21,888 bases of DNA. Source: Oscillospiraceae bacterium (GTDB taxonomy: Bacteria > Bacillota > Clostridia > Oscillospirales > Oscillospiraceae). The notes under the pieces were generated by a model. That model searched no databases, was not told the origin of the DNA, and was given only the letters and a program-made list of their open reading frames with translations. Where the stretch lies: positions 1-21,888 of the forward strand of contig JAJBVW010000066.1 of the NCBI GenBank assembly GCA_020866945.1, read 5' to 3'. The position numbers were made by a program, and so were the translations under genes. Positions 14,362-21,409 of this stretch are shown here, piece by piece. Within the stretch, counting starts at the first letter, position 1; the number at the start of each line of letters is the position of its first letter.

Positions 14362-15576
14362 ATGTACCAGCTTCGCACAGAGGGAAATACCTTCCGGCAG
14401 AGAGGGCCGATGCTCGCCATGCTTCTCGTCATGGCGGGGGGCTATGTTCTGCTGTCCGACCTGATGGGCGGAACGCTTTTCGCGGCCCAGGTGCGCGACA
14501 GCTATACCCTCCAGACCTGGAACTGGCTCCAGGGACGGATGTATATTGAAAACGGCGAAAATTATACCTGGCTGGAGCTGGCCATTTATCAGGATACCTA
14601 TTATGTGTCCTTTCCGCCGGTTCCCTCCGTGCTGCTGATTCCCTGGGTGCTGCTGTTCGGCATGGATGTGCCCAGCAATTTCGTCTGCGGACTGTACGGC
14701 CTTATCAGCGCGGCCCTGGCTTATGAAATCATGCTGACGCGGGGCAGGGAGGGGAAGACCGCCGCGTTCTGGGCGCTGTTTACCGTCTGGGGCAGCAATA
14801 TGCTGTGGATGACAACGGACGGAAGCGTCTGGTTCCAGGCCCAGGCGCTGAACATGATGTTTTGTCTGGCAGGGGTGCTGGCCGCCTTTCAGGGGCGGCG
14901 GGCCTGGGCCACCACCTTTCTGGCCTTGGCGGTGGGATGCCGGCCCATGAGCGCCGTATTTCTGCCGGTGTTTTTCTTCCTGTTTGTCCGGGAGGACAGG
15001 AAGGAATACGGCCTCCGGCAGGCCGTCCTGCGTCAGTGGCGGTGCCTGATAGGGCCGTTTATTGTCGCCGCCGGGCTGATGGCCTACAATTACGCCCGGT
15101 TTGGCAATCCTCTGGAGTTTGGCCACAACTATCTGCCGGAGTTTGTCCGTGCGGAAAACGGCCAGTTCCACATCAGCTATCTCTGGCCCAATTTGAAGCA
15201 GATCCTCTTCGGCCCCATCGCTGTGGAGGACGGAAGACTGAGCTTTTCCCTCTATAACGGGTTTATGTTCTATATCGCCAACCCCTTGTATCTCGTGGTG
15301 TTCGTCTATGCCATCCGGGGCCTCTTCCGGCCGTCCGCACGGGGCGGCGGGCTGCTGCTGGCCGGCATGGCGCTGGAGCTTTTGCTGCTGTGTATGCACC
15401 GCACGATGGGCGGCTGGCAGTTTGGGGCCAGGTATACCTGCGATATGCTGCCGTTTGCGCTGATGTACCTGGCCATGCGGGACAGGCCCCGGGCGAGAAG
15501 CTGGGAGCTTGCGGTCGGCGGCCTCGCCGTGGCGTTCAATGCCTATGGGGTCATGTATATGTATTTATACGGGTAA
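14362..15576 (+). CDS. Polytopic membrane protein, GT-C glycosyltransferase-like
   Basis: 404 residues, with about 9-10 hydrophobic segments. An AAGGAGG lies just before the ATG. After TM1 (about 16-36) comes an extracytoplasmic loop with RDSYTLQTWNWLQGRMYIEN and then QDTYYVSFPPVPSVLLIPWV. A '..YYVSFPP.P..LL.P' stretch after the first loop is common in lipid-phosphate-sugar dependent GT-C proteins of the PMT/ArnT type. An aspartate (D46, in the first loop) is where the catalytic Asp of GT-C enzymes tends to be. This is a family-level resemblance, not an assignment. The acceptor and donor are unknown, and it stands alone between rplM and the thyX-like gene. Confidence 0.6.
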   Translation: MYQLRTEGNTFRQRGPMLAMLLVMAGGYVLLSDLMGGTLFAAQVRDSYTLQTWNWLQGRMYIENGENYTWLELAIYQDTYYVSFPPVPSVLLIPWVLLFGMDVPSNFVCGLYGLISAALAYEIMLTRGREGKTAAFWALFTVWGSNMLWMTTDGSVWFQAQALNMMFCLAGVLAAFQGRRAWATTFLALAVGCRPMSAVFLPVFFFLFVREDRKEYGLRQAVLRQWRCLIGPFIVAAGLMAYNYARFGNPLEFGHNYLPEFVRAENGQFHISYLWPNLKQILFGPIAVEDGRLSFSLYNGFMFYIANPLYLVVFVYAIRGLFRPSARGGGLLLAGMALELLLLCMHRTMGGWQFGARYTCDMLPFALMYLAMRDRPRARSWELAVGGLAVAFNAYGVMYMYLYG

Positions 15577-15606
15577 AAAACCGGGCTTTCCCTGGCGGGA
15601 TTTTTG

Positions 15607-15615
15607 TGGTATACT
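15607..15615 (+). promoter_or_regulatory. Possible extended -10 promoter of the ThyX-like gene
   Basis: TGG-TATACT lies about 34 bases before the ATG. The -35 region is poor (TTTCCC at 17 bases). A weak stem, CCGGG/CCC(T)GG at 15581-15595 with a T5 run at 15601-15605, might end transcription of the preceding membrane-protein gene. Confidence 0.4.
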
Positions 15616-15648
15616 GTTTCATAACGATGAAGGAGAGGGAACAGATCT

Positions 15649-16212
15649 ATGGAGAACGAAAAAACAAGCCTGCTGTTTTTCCAGCATGAGGACAACTGGC
15701 AGGATATTAAAAACGCCACCATGAACACCATCGGCAAGACGAAAGGCTCCTACCCGGATTCCAAGTGGAAGCGGGAGCTTATTCTGGCGGAGCATTCTCC
15801 CATTCGGAAGATGAAGTTTTCCTGGCGGTGGACGAATCTGCCCTATTGGGTCAGCGTCCATTTCGTTCGCCATAAGATAGGCATAGAGCATTTTGTGAAG
15901 ACCCAGCGCTCCGACCGCACCGGCGTGGACAGAAACGAGCTGCCCCAGGGAGCGCTCGTGAACCACGAGTGCGAGGCGGACGCCCAGGCGCTTATCACCA
16001 TCAGCCGCAAGCGCCTGTGCAACTGCGCCAGCCCGGAGACCCGTGCCGCCTGGCAGCTTGTGAAGGATGCGGTGGCCGAATGCGAGCCGGAGCTTGCCAG
16101 CTGCATGGTGCGGGAGTGTGTATACCGGGGCTTCTGCCCGGAGATGTTCGGCTGCGGTTTCGATAAGACTGAAGCGTTCCAGCAGGAGCGGGAGGCGTAT
16201 ATCAAGGGCTGA
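15649..16212 (+). CDS. ThyX-like flavin-dependent thymidylate synthase, divergent
   Basis: 187 residues, shorter than the usual 210-250. The ThyX core is recognisable: AEHSPIRKMKFSWRW (48-61) corresponds to the 'EH...F.F' strand, and VHFVRHKIGIEHFVKTQRSD (70-89) to the RHR-x7-S signature region. Here the signature reads R74-H75-K76, seven residues, then K84 where Ser is expected. NHECEADAQALITISRKRLC follows. ThyX makes dTMP from dUMP with methylene-tetrahydrofolate, NADPH and FAD. GGAGAGGGA precedes the ATG. The C terminus is Cys-rich (seven Cys in about 45 residues). It may be an active short-branch ThyX, like those of phages and Clostridia, or a paralogue with altered function. Confidence 0.72.
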   Translation: MENEKTSLLFFQHEDNWQDIKNATMNTIGKTKGSYPDSKWKRELILAEHSPIRKMKFSWRWTNLPYWVSVHFVRHKIGIEHFVKTQRSDRTGVDRNELPQGALVNHECEADAQALITISRKRLCNCASPETRAAWQLVKDAVAECEPELASCMVRECVYRGFCPEMFGCGFDKTEAFQQEREAYIKG

Positions 16213-16261
16213 ATCGTTAAAATATACAACAAAATTGATTATTATTTGTCTATTTTACCAC

Positions 16262-16290
16262 TTGCGTATTTTTTGACAGTATGGTATCTT
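16262..16290 (+). promoter_or_regulatory. Candidate promoter of the orphan RNA
   Basis: TTGCGT (16262-16267), a 17-base spacer and TATCTT (16285-16290) with an extended -10 TGG. A perfect TTGACA at 16273-16278 is an alternative -35, but only the weak CATAGG sits at the right distance from it. The start of transcription would be near 16297. Confidence 0.5.
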
Positions 16291-16296
16291 ATAGAC

Positions 16297-16583
16297 ATAG
16301 GCAAGAGCCTTTTAAATATAAAGACTCGAAGGCCGGAAAAATTGAATCGCTGCCGGCCAGACCCCTTGAAAGCCAGAGACAGACGAGAAGCATCACCCGA
16401 CACAGAAGTGACCTCGCTTGGAGTGGAAAAAGAAAAGAAATGTGGGCGGAGGTTGAATCCAAAGTGGCTTTGGCTGGGGAATCAAAAGAAAGAGAGGTAA
16501 CCAAGGATGTTAGATACTAAGAATTCACAGAAATAACCCTTGACCCGAAAGAAAGCGCGTGGTCAAGGGTTATTTCTTTTTAT
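16297..16583 (+). ncRNA. Candidate structured non-coding RNA, unassigned
   Basis: About 287 bases between a promoter-like site and a very strong terminator, with no credible protein gene. Visible pairings: GGCCGG (16331-16336) with CCGGCC (16353-16358). CGAG and TCAC (16384-16396) pair with GTGA and CTCG (16408-16416). A long-range pair joins CCCC...AAAGCC (16362-16374) to GGCTTT...GGGG (16466-16479) and encloses the hairpin above, and GGTT (16451) can pair with AACC (16499). A local CCAAAG-TGG-CTTTGG stem (16459-16473) competes with the long-range one, hinting at a switch. The lower strand is purine-rich. I do not recognise tmRNA, RNase P, SRP or 6S features. It could be a Clostridia-specific RNA (raiA-type or other) or a long leader whose gene is missing. 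A 9-codon reading frame with a ribosome-binding-like AGAGAGG starts at 16507. Confidence 0.6.
16529..16582 (+). terminator. Strong terminator of the orphan RNA
   Basis: AGAAATAACCCTTGACC (16529-16545) pairs perfectly with 16561-16577, a 17-bp stem around a 15-base loop, followed by TTTTTAT. It is the longest perfect hairpin in the window and belongs to no adjacent protein gene. Confidence 0.85.
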
Positions 16584-16633
16584 GGGAGCGTCATAGACGC
16601 ATATTTTGGTTTAAGAGCATAATGCATTGTGGA

Positions 16634-16655
16634 AGCGCCGGCGGGCGCTTTTTTT
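16634..16655 (+). terminator. Second plus-strand terminator-like hairpin
   Basis: AGCGCC, loop GGCG, GGCGCT, then seven T. The T-run itself lies inside an alternative hairpin (GGGCGC-T7-GCGCCC, 16643-16661). It lies 50 bases past the orphan RNA terminator, so it could be a backup, or part of the convergent end of the DUF3048 gene. Confidence 0.55.
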
Positions 16656-16705
16656 GCGCCCGGATTTAGACGGTGTGCGGTCTTCCTAAAACCCTCCAAC
16701 CGCAG

Positions 16706-16748
16706 AGCGCCCCTCCGCTGCCCGTAAAGGAGCTGACGGAGGGGCGCT
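16706..16748 (-). other. Stem-loop at the 3' end of the DUF3048 transcript
   Basis: AGCGCCCCTCCG pairs perfectly with CGGAGGGGCGCT (12 bp, 19-base loop). It sits 16 bases past the DUF3048 stop. There is no immediate T-run on the minus strand (GGTTTT comes 14 bases later), so it is either a non-canonical terminator or a 3' stability element. Confidence 0.5.
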
Positions 16749-16763
16749 GCGGGATGGAAGGAT

Positions 16764-17870
16764 TTATTCAAACGTGATGGGCCGCGTATCGCCGACCAGG
16801 CAGATATAGGTCTTGCCCACGCCCAGGTCAAGCTGGGAGCCGTCGGTATTGGCGAATACCAGCGGGTCGTACATATCGCCTTTCTCCCAGTTTATTTCGA
16901 TATACTTGCCGCCGCAGACGAAATAACCCGTGCCGCTGGTCAGGTCGTAAGCCTGGCGGCCATCGTCGTCCCGGGTGTATTGGAGCGTGGGGACGATGAC
17001 GATGTTTGTGACCGTCACCTGCTCGCCGGTGTTCTCGTCAATATAGGGGTCGCCGCCGAAGAAATAGACAGCGTAGTCGCCGGTGGCCTCGTCATAGACA
17101 AACTCAGTGTCCTTGTAGTCAGAGTAGGATACAGTCACGTCCGTGGCGCTGGCGCCGCTTTCGGGCGTTCCGTCCTCTGTGAAGGTATAGGGGGAGACAA
17201 AGCTGTCCTCGTGGACGGTGCGCTTGGTGGTGGTCTCCAGATAGCCCTCAATTAGGTCGCTGGAGGTATACATACTGTGCTCGGTGCCGACGTTATTCAG
17301 CCGGTAGCTGTCCCGCCAGTAGAGGCTGTCGCCGATGGTCAGGAAGTTGATGGATTCATAGCCCGTGTCGCTGAGCAGATTCAGCGCATAGCTGCTGCCG
17401 CCGGCGTGTACCATCAGCGCGTCAAAGCCCATGGCGAGCAGGGTGAAATACTCCCGTGTGGAGCGGATGGTTCCCAGCGTGCCCGCGCCGGAGATGTCCT
17501 GATAGAGTGCCATGATGCGGGTGATGCCGCCCTCCTCCGTGGCCTCAATGAACATATCCGCGCTGCCGTTGCCGCTCTGGGGGATGGATATTTTCAGCAG
17601 ATTCAGCATGACGGCGATGGGCCGGTTGGCGGAAATATCCGTGTCCGTGACCTCGCCGGTCAGGGGGTTAATATAAACCTGGCTCTCGTCCGCCGGTGCG
17701 GCGGTCTCCTCTGCCGTCTCGACCTCGGTTTCCTCTTCGGCCTCAGTCTGGGCGGTGTCCTGTATAGTCTCCGACACCTGCGCGGCGGAATCGTCCTCGT
17801 TGCTGCTTCCGCAGGCTGCCATAGCCAGCAGCATTGCCGCAGCCAGCAGCAGTGCGATCCATTTTTTCAT
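16764..17870 (-). CDS. DUF3048 (YerB-like) lipoprotein
   Basis: 368 residues. A lipoprotein signal with lipobox AMAAC gives C20. Residues 21-64 are an acidic Glu/Thr/Ala linker. The N-terminal DUF3048 domain (about 67-215) shows YINPLTGEVTDTDIS, NRPIAVMLN, then EGGITRIMALYQD, GTIRSTREYFTLLAMGFDAL and HAGGSSYA. The C-terminal domain (about 245-365) carries VVTN-type strands and ends in GKTYICLV. The family is widespread in Firmicutes and anchored on the outer face of the membrane; its function is not established. AAGGAGG (17881-17887) fixes the start. It is divergent from addB. Confidence 0.92.
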   Translation of the reverse strand: MKKWIALLLAAAMLLAMAACGSSNEDDSAAQVSETIQDTAQTEAEEETEVETAEETAAPADESQVYINPLTGEVTDTDISANRPIAVMLNLLKISIPQSGNGSADMFIEATEEGGITRIMALYQDISGAGTLGTIRSTREYFTLLAMGFDALMVHAGGSSYALNLLSDTGYESINFLTIGDSLYWRDSYRLNNVGTEHSMYTSSDLIEGYLETTTKRTVHEDSFVSPYTFTEDGTPESGASATDVTVSYSDYKDTEFVYDEATGDYAVYFFGGDPYIDENTGEQVTVTNIVIVPTLQYTRDDDGRQAYDLTSGTGYFVCGGKYIEINWEKGDMYDPLVFANTDGSQLDLGVGKTYICLVGDTRPITFE

Positions 17871-17931
17871 AGCGGTTGAACCTCCTTGTTCAGTTTGGTA
17901 AATGGGGGCTTGTCTCCTCTGTTACGCCATT

Positions 17932-17960
17932 ATCATACCTGTTTCGGGCGGATTCGTCAA
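17932..17960 (-). promoter_or_regulatory. Promoter of the DUF3048 lipoprotein gene
   Basis: On the minus strand TTGACG (17960-17955), a 17-base spacer and TATGAT (17937-17932). The leader is about 55 bases. Confidence 0.75.
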
Positions 17961-18026
17961 GTCGGGGGCTAATAATGGCGCCGGCTGGCCACGGTTTTCA
18001 GTGGCCGGAATTTGCGAACTGCCCGT

Positions 18027-18055
18027 TTGTGTGCCAGGGTGCAATGTGCTATAAT
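18027..18055 (+). promoter_or_regulatory. Promoter of addB-addA
   Basis: TTGTGT (18027-18032), a 17-base spacer and TATAAT (18050-18055) with an extended -10 TGC. The leader before the addB start is about 40 bases. Confidence 0.75.
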
Positions 18056-18103
18056 AACGATAAGAAGGTTTACATTGATTTAACGATACAGCGGGGCATG
18101 ATT

Positions 18104-21100
18104 ATGATTCGACTGATATTGGGCCGAGCCGGAGCAGGAAAGACGGCGCGGATATTGGAGGAAATTGCCTGCGGTGTGCAGGAAGGCCGGAGCGGCATGG
18201 TGCTGCTGGTGCCGGAGCAGTACAGCCACGAGGCGGAGCGGGAGCTTTGCCGCGCGGCGGGGGACAGTGTCAGCCTGTATGCGGAGGCGCTGTCCTTCAC
18301 GGGACTGGCAAGGCGCGTGTTCGCCCAGATGGGCGGGGCAAAGCCCGTCATGGACAGAGGCGGACGGCTGCTGTGCATGGCGGTGGCGGCGCAGGCTGTG
18401 CAGGGGAGCCTGCGTGTATATCGCCGAAACGTCCGGGAGCCAAAGACCCTGGAGGGGCTTCTGCGTACGGTGGAGGAGCTGAAAAACGCCGGAGCGGACG
18501 GTCAGACGCTGACGGATATGGCGGGCCGAACCCAAGGGGCGCTTTCCGAAAAGCTTTTGGATTTGTCCCTGCTGATGGAGGCGTACACCGCTGCCCAAAG
18601 CCGCAGCGCCATAGATCCGGCGGAGCGCCTTAAAACCCTGGCCGCCCTGATTGGGGGCAGCCCCATGGCGCAGGGGCAGTTTTATCTGGACGGGTTTTCC
18701 GACTTCACGGCCCTGGAAAAGGATGTCCTTCGGGCCTTGATACGGGCGGGGACGGATATGACTGTCTGCCTGACCTGCGGGGACGAGGGAGACGGGGCCT
18801 CCCTGCTTCCAATGGAGACCGCCCGCTGGCTTGAGGCCACGGCGGCGGAATATGGCGCGGCGTGCTGCCGGGAGCGGATGGAGCCGGGGAATGACCGGCC
18901 TGCCGCGCTGGGGTATTACTGCGACCATCTGTTCGATTTTTCCTGTGCCGAGCCGCCGGAGGCGCGGGACGGGGTGGTGCTGGTCACGGCCTCGGATGCC
19001 TATGAGGAGTGCGAACTGGCGGCGGCGCGCATGGGCGAGCTGGCCCGGGCCGGGTGCCGGTATCGGGATATGGCCGTGGCTGTCCGTGGGTTCGAGGACT
19101 ACCGGGCCGCATTGGAGAGCGCCTGTCAGCGGTACGGCGTTCCGCTGTTTCTTGCCGGCCGGGGGGACACCCTGCGAAAAAGCGTGTCCATGGCGGCCCT
19201 TTCCGCACTGGAGGCAGTGAACCGGGGATATGAATATGAGGCGATGTTCGGATATTTGAAAACCGGCCTGTCCCCTGTTGGCCTCGCGGACTGCGACAGG
19301 CTGGAAAACTACGTCATATTATGGGGCATACGGGGCGGTCAGTGGGCGCGGCCCTGGGCCATGCACCCGGAGGGGTATAACCGCCCCTTTGACGAGGCCG
19401 CCAACCAGCGGCTGGCGGAGCTGAACCGCCTGCGGGAGCAGGTCATCGGGCCGCTGAAAAAGCTGGAGCGGGCGGTGAAGGCCGCCGGCACGGCCAGGGA
19501 GCAGGCGATGGCTCTGGCGGATTTCCTCGTGAGTATAGAGCTGCCGGAGCGCATAGAGGAGCGGGCGGCGGAGCTTGCGGAATCAGGCCGGCAGGAGACG
19601 GCGGCGGAATATGGCCGCCTGTGGGACGTGATGTGCGAGGCGCTGGAGCAGTTTGCCGCCGTGCTGGGGGATATGCCCATGGACGGGGAGCAGTTTCAGG
19701 GGATGTTTTCCATGCTGTTGTCAACCTACGATGTGAGCGTTATCCCTGTCTCACTTGACCGCGTGGCTGCCGGGGATATGGACGGGATGCGCCGCCGGCA
19801 TATTAAGCACCTTCTGGTGCTGGGGGCGGCGGACGGACGGCTGCCCGCCCCGGAGCAGGGGGGGAGCCTGTTCACCCCAGACGAGCGGGAGGAACTGGCC
19901 GCCCTGGGCCTTGGCCTGGGCGGGTCGGAGGAGGATATGGCCCGCGAGCTGGGGCTTATCTACAGCTGCCTGTCCCTGCCGTCAGAGACGCTTTATATCA
20001 GCTGGCCCCGGTCAGATGGAGCGGGGGGCGAGTCCCGGCCCTCCCTGGTGGCGGAACGGGCCAGGGCGCTGCTGGGCGTCGTCCCCGTGGAGGGGGATTT
20101 GGCGGCGGCCCGGACGTTTTCGCAGGACGGGGCCTTTTTCCTGGCCATTCGGGGCCGGATGGGGGACGCTGCGCCCCTGGCACAGGCCGCGCGGGACTAT
20201 TTTGTCCAGAAAGGCCAGGGAGAACGTATGGAGCGCCTGACGGGCGCCATAGAAGACAGCCGCCGCAGCCTGTCGCCGGAGGCGGTGCGGGCGCTGTATG
20301 GGCCGAAGCCCGGCCTTTCCGCCACGCGGGCGGAGAAATTCGGGGACTGCCGGTTTGGGTATTTTCTCCAATACGGTCTGCGGGCACAGCCCCGGCCACA
20401 GGCGGTGGTCGATCCCAGAGACTACGGCACCTTTTTGCACTATATCCTGGAAAATGTGGCGAGAGATGCCATGGAGATGGGGGGCTTTCCCGCCATTACG
20501 GAGGCCCAGGTGCAGGAGCTGGCGGATAAATATGTGGACCAGTACATCACCCAGGAGCTGAACGATTTCGCGGACAAAAGCCCCCGGTTCATCTATCTGT
20601 TCCGCCGCCTGCGCCATACGGTGCGGCAGGTGACGGCGGATATGTGGCGGGAGCTGAAGGATTCCAAATTCCAACCCATCGACCTGGAACTGGATTTGCA
20701 GGCGGAGGGGGTATTAGCCCCCGCGGAGGAGGATGAAACGCCCCTTTCGGGCCGGGCGGACAGAGTGGACGGCTGGGTGCATGAGGGGGTGCTGTATCTC
20801 CGGGTCACAGACTATAAGACCGGCGTGAAGAAATTCTCCCTGTCCGACGTGTGCCAGGGGGTGAATTTGCAGATGCTTCTGTATCTTTTCACCCTGGAAA
20901 AGCGGGGACTTGCCCATTTTGGGGCGGAGGAGCTTCGCCCCGCTGGGGTGCTGTACGTCCCCGCCCGGTTCGGGACGGTGAACGCGGAGCGGGATGTGAC
21001 CGACGAGGAGCTGGCGGCGCTGCGCCGTACCAGCGCTAAACGAAGCGGCCTTGTCCTTTCCGACCCGGCGGTGCTGGAAGCCATGGAGCCGGGGGAGGAG

Positions 21101-21409
21101 AAGCGATATATCCCCGTGCGGCTGACGAAGACCGGGGAATACACCAAAACCAGCATGGAGAGCCTCGCGAGCCTGGAGCAGTTCGGAGCACTGAGCCGGT
21201 ATATCGACAAGACGCTTTCCGACCTGGCCGCCGAGCTGCGGGCCGGGAGCGTGGCGGCGGATCCTTGGTTCAAATCCGCGCGGGACAATGCCTGCCAGTG
21301 GTGCGAATTTCAGGAGGCGTGCCTGTTCGACCCGGCGGGGGACGGCTGGCGGGTGCGCTCTCATTTGACGGCGTCCCAGGCGTGGGACAGAATAGGAGGC
21401 GGACAATGA
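18104..21409 (+). CDS. addB: ATP-dependent helicase/nuclease subunit B
   Basis: 1101 residues, close to the usual 1150. With AddA it resects double-strand breaks for RecA. Walker A is GRAGAGKT (7-14) at the very N terminus, as in AddB. The RecB-family nuclease near the C terminus has GRADRVDGW and VTDYKTG (D903, K905). The iron-sulfur cysteines are C749 (before RFGYFLQ) and C1064, C1067 and C1073, in the same C-x2-C-x5-C spacing as Bacillus AddB. The start is not sharply defined: the ATG at 18104 gives the family N terminus MIRLILGRAG, an ATG two codons upstream (18098) is possible, and only GCGGGG serves as ribosome binding site. A longer in-frame extension to 17876 would cross the promoter and is rejected. 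It overlaps addA by ATGA. Confidence 0.95.
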   Translation: MIRLILGRAGAGKTARILEEIACGVQEGRSGMVLLVPEQYSHEAERELCRAAGDSVSLYAEALSFTGLARRVFAQMGGAKPVMDRGGRLLCMAVAAQAVQGSLRVYRRNVREPKTLEGLLRTVEELKNAGADGQTLTDMAGRTQGALSEKLLDLSLLMEAYTAAQSRSAIDPAERLKTLAALIGGSPMAQGQFYLDGFSDFTALEKDVLRALIRAGTDMTVCLTCGDEGDGASLLPMETARWLEATAAEYGAACCRERMEPGNDRPAALGYYCDHLFDFSCAEPPEARDGVVLVTASDAYEECELAAARMGELARAGCRYRDMAVAVRGFEDYRAALESACQRYGVPLFLAGRGDTLRKSVSMAALSALEAVNRGYEYEAMFGYLKTGLSPVGLADCDRLENYVILWGIRGGQWARPWAMHPEGYNRPFDEAANQRLAELNRLREQVIGPLKKLERAVKAAGTAREQAMALADFLVSIELPERIEERAAELAESGRQETAAEYGRLWDVMCEALEQFAAVLGDMPMDGEQFQGMFSMLLSTYDVSVIPVSLDRVAAGDMDGMRRRHIKHLLVLGAADGRLPAPEQGGSLFTPDEREELAALGLGLGGSEEDMARELGLIYSCLSLPSETLYISWPRSDGAGGESRPSLVAERARALLGVVPVEGDLAAARTFSQDGAFFLAIRGRMGDAAPLAQAARDYFVQKGQGERMERLTGAIEDSRRSLSPEAVRALYGPKPGLSATRAEKFGDCRFGYFLQYGLRAQPRPQAVVDPRDYGTFLHYILENVARDAMEMGGFPAITEAQVQELADKYVDQYITQELNDFADKSPRFIYLFRRLRHTVRQVTADMWRELKDSKFQPIDLELDLQAEGVLAPAEEDETPLSGRADRVDGWVHEGVLYLRVTDYKTGVKKFSLSDVCQGVNLQMLLYLFTLEKRGLAHFGAEELRPAGVLYVPARFGTVNAERDVTDEELAALRRTSAKRSGLVLSDPAVLEAMEPGEEKRYIPVRLTKTGEYTKTSMESLASLEQFGALSRYIDKTLSDLAAELRAGSVAADPWFKSARDNACQWCEFQEACLFDPAGDGWRVRSHLTASQAWDRIGGGQ

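Noticed and set aside
16246..16520. Two overlapping plus-strand frames of 84 and 79 codons in the thyX-DUF3048 gap
   Set aside because: No ribosome binding site, highly charged composition without a motif, and they overlap each other and the structured RNA. Kept as ncRNA instead.
16507..16536. Nine-codon frame with AGAGAGG upstream, a possible leader peptide
   Set aside because: No gene follows the terminator on this strand, so there is nothing to attenuate, and the length is too short to support on its own.
16297..16583. Assignment of the orphan RNA to tmRNA, RNase P RNA, SRP RNA or a T-box leader
   Set aside because: The tmRNA tRNA-like ends, RNase P core motifs, SRP tetraloop domain and the T-box tRNA-end-binding sequence were looked for by eye and not seen.
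17876..18103. In-frame upstream extension of addB
   Set aside because: It crosses the addB promoter and the DUF3048 leader, and known AddB proteins start right at the Walker A strand as the 18104 start does.
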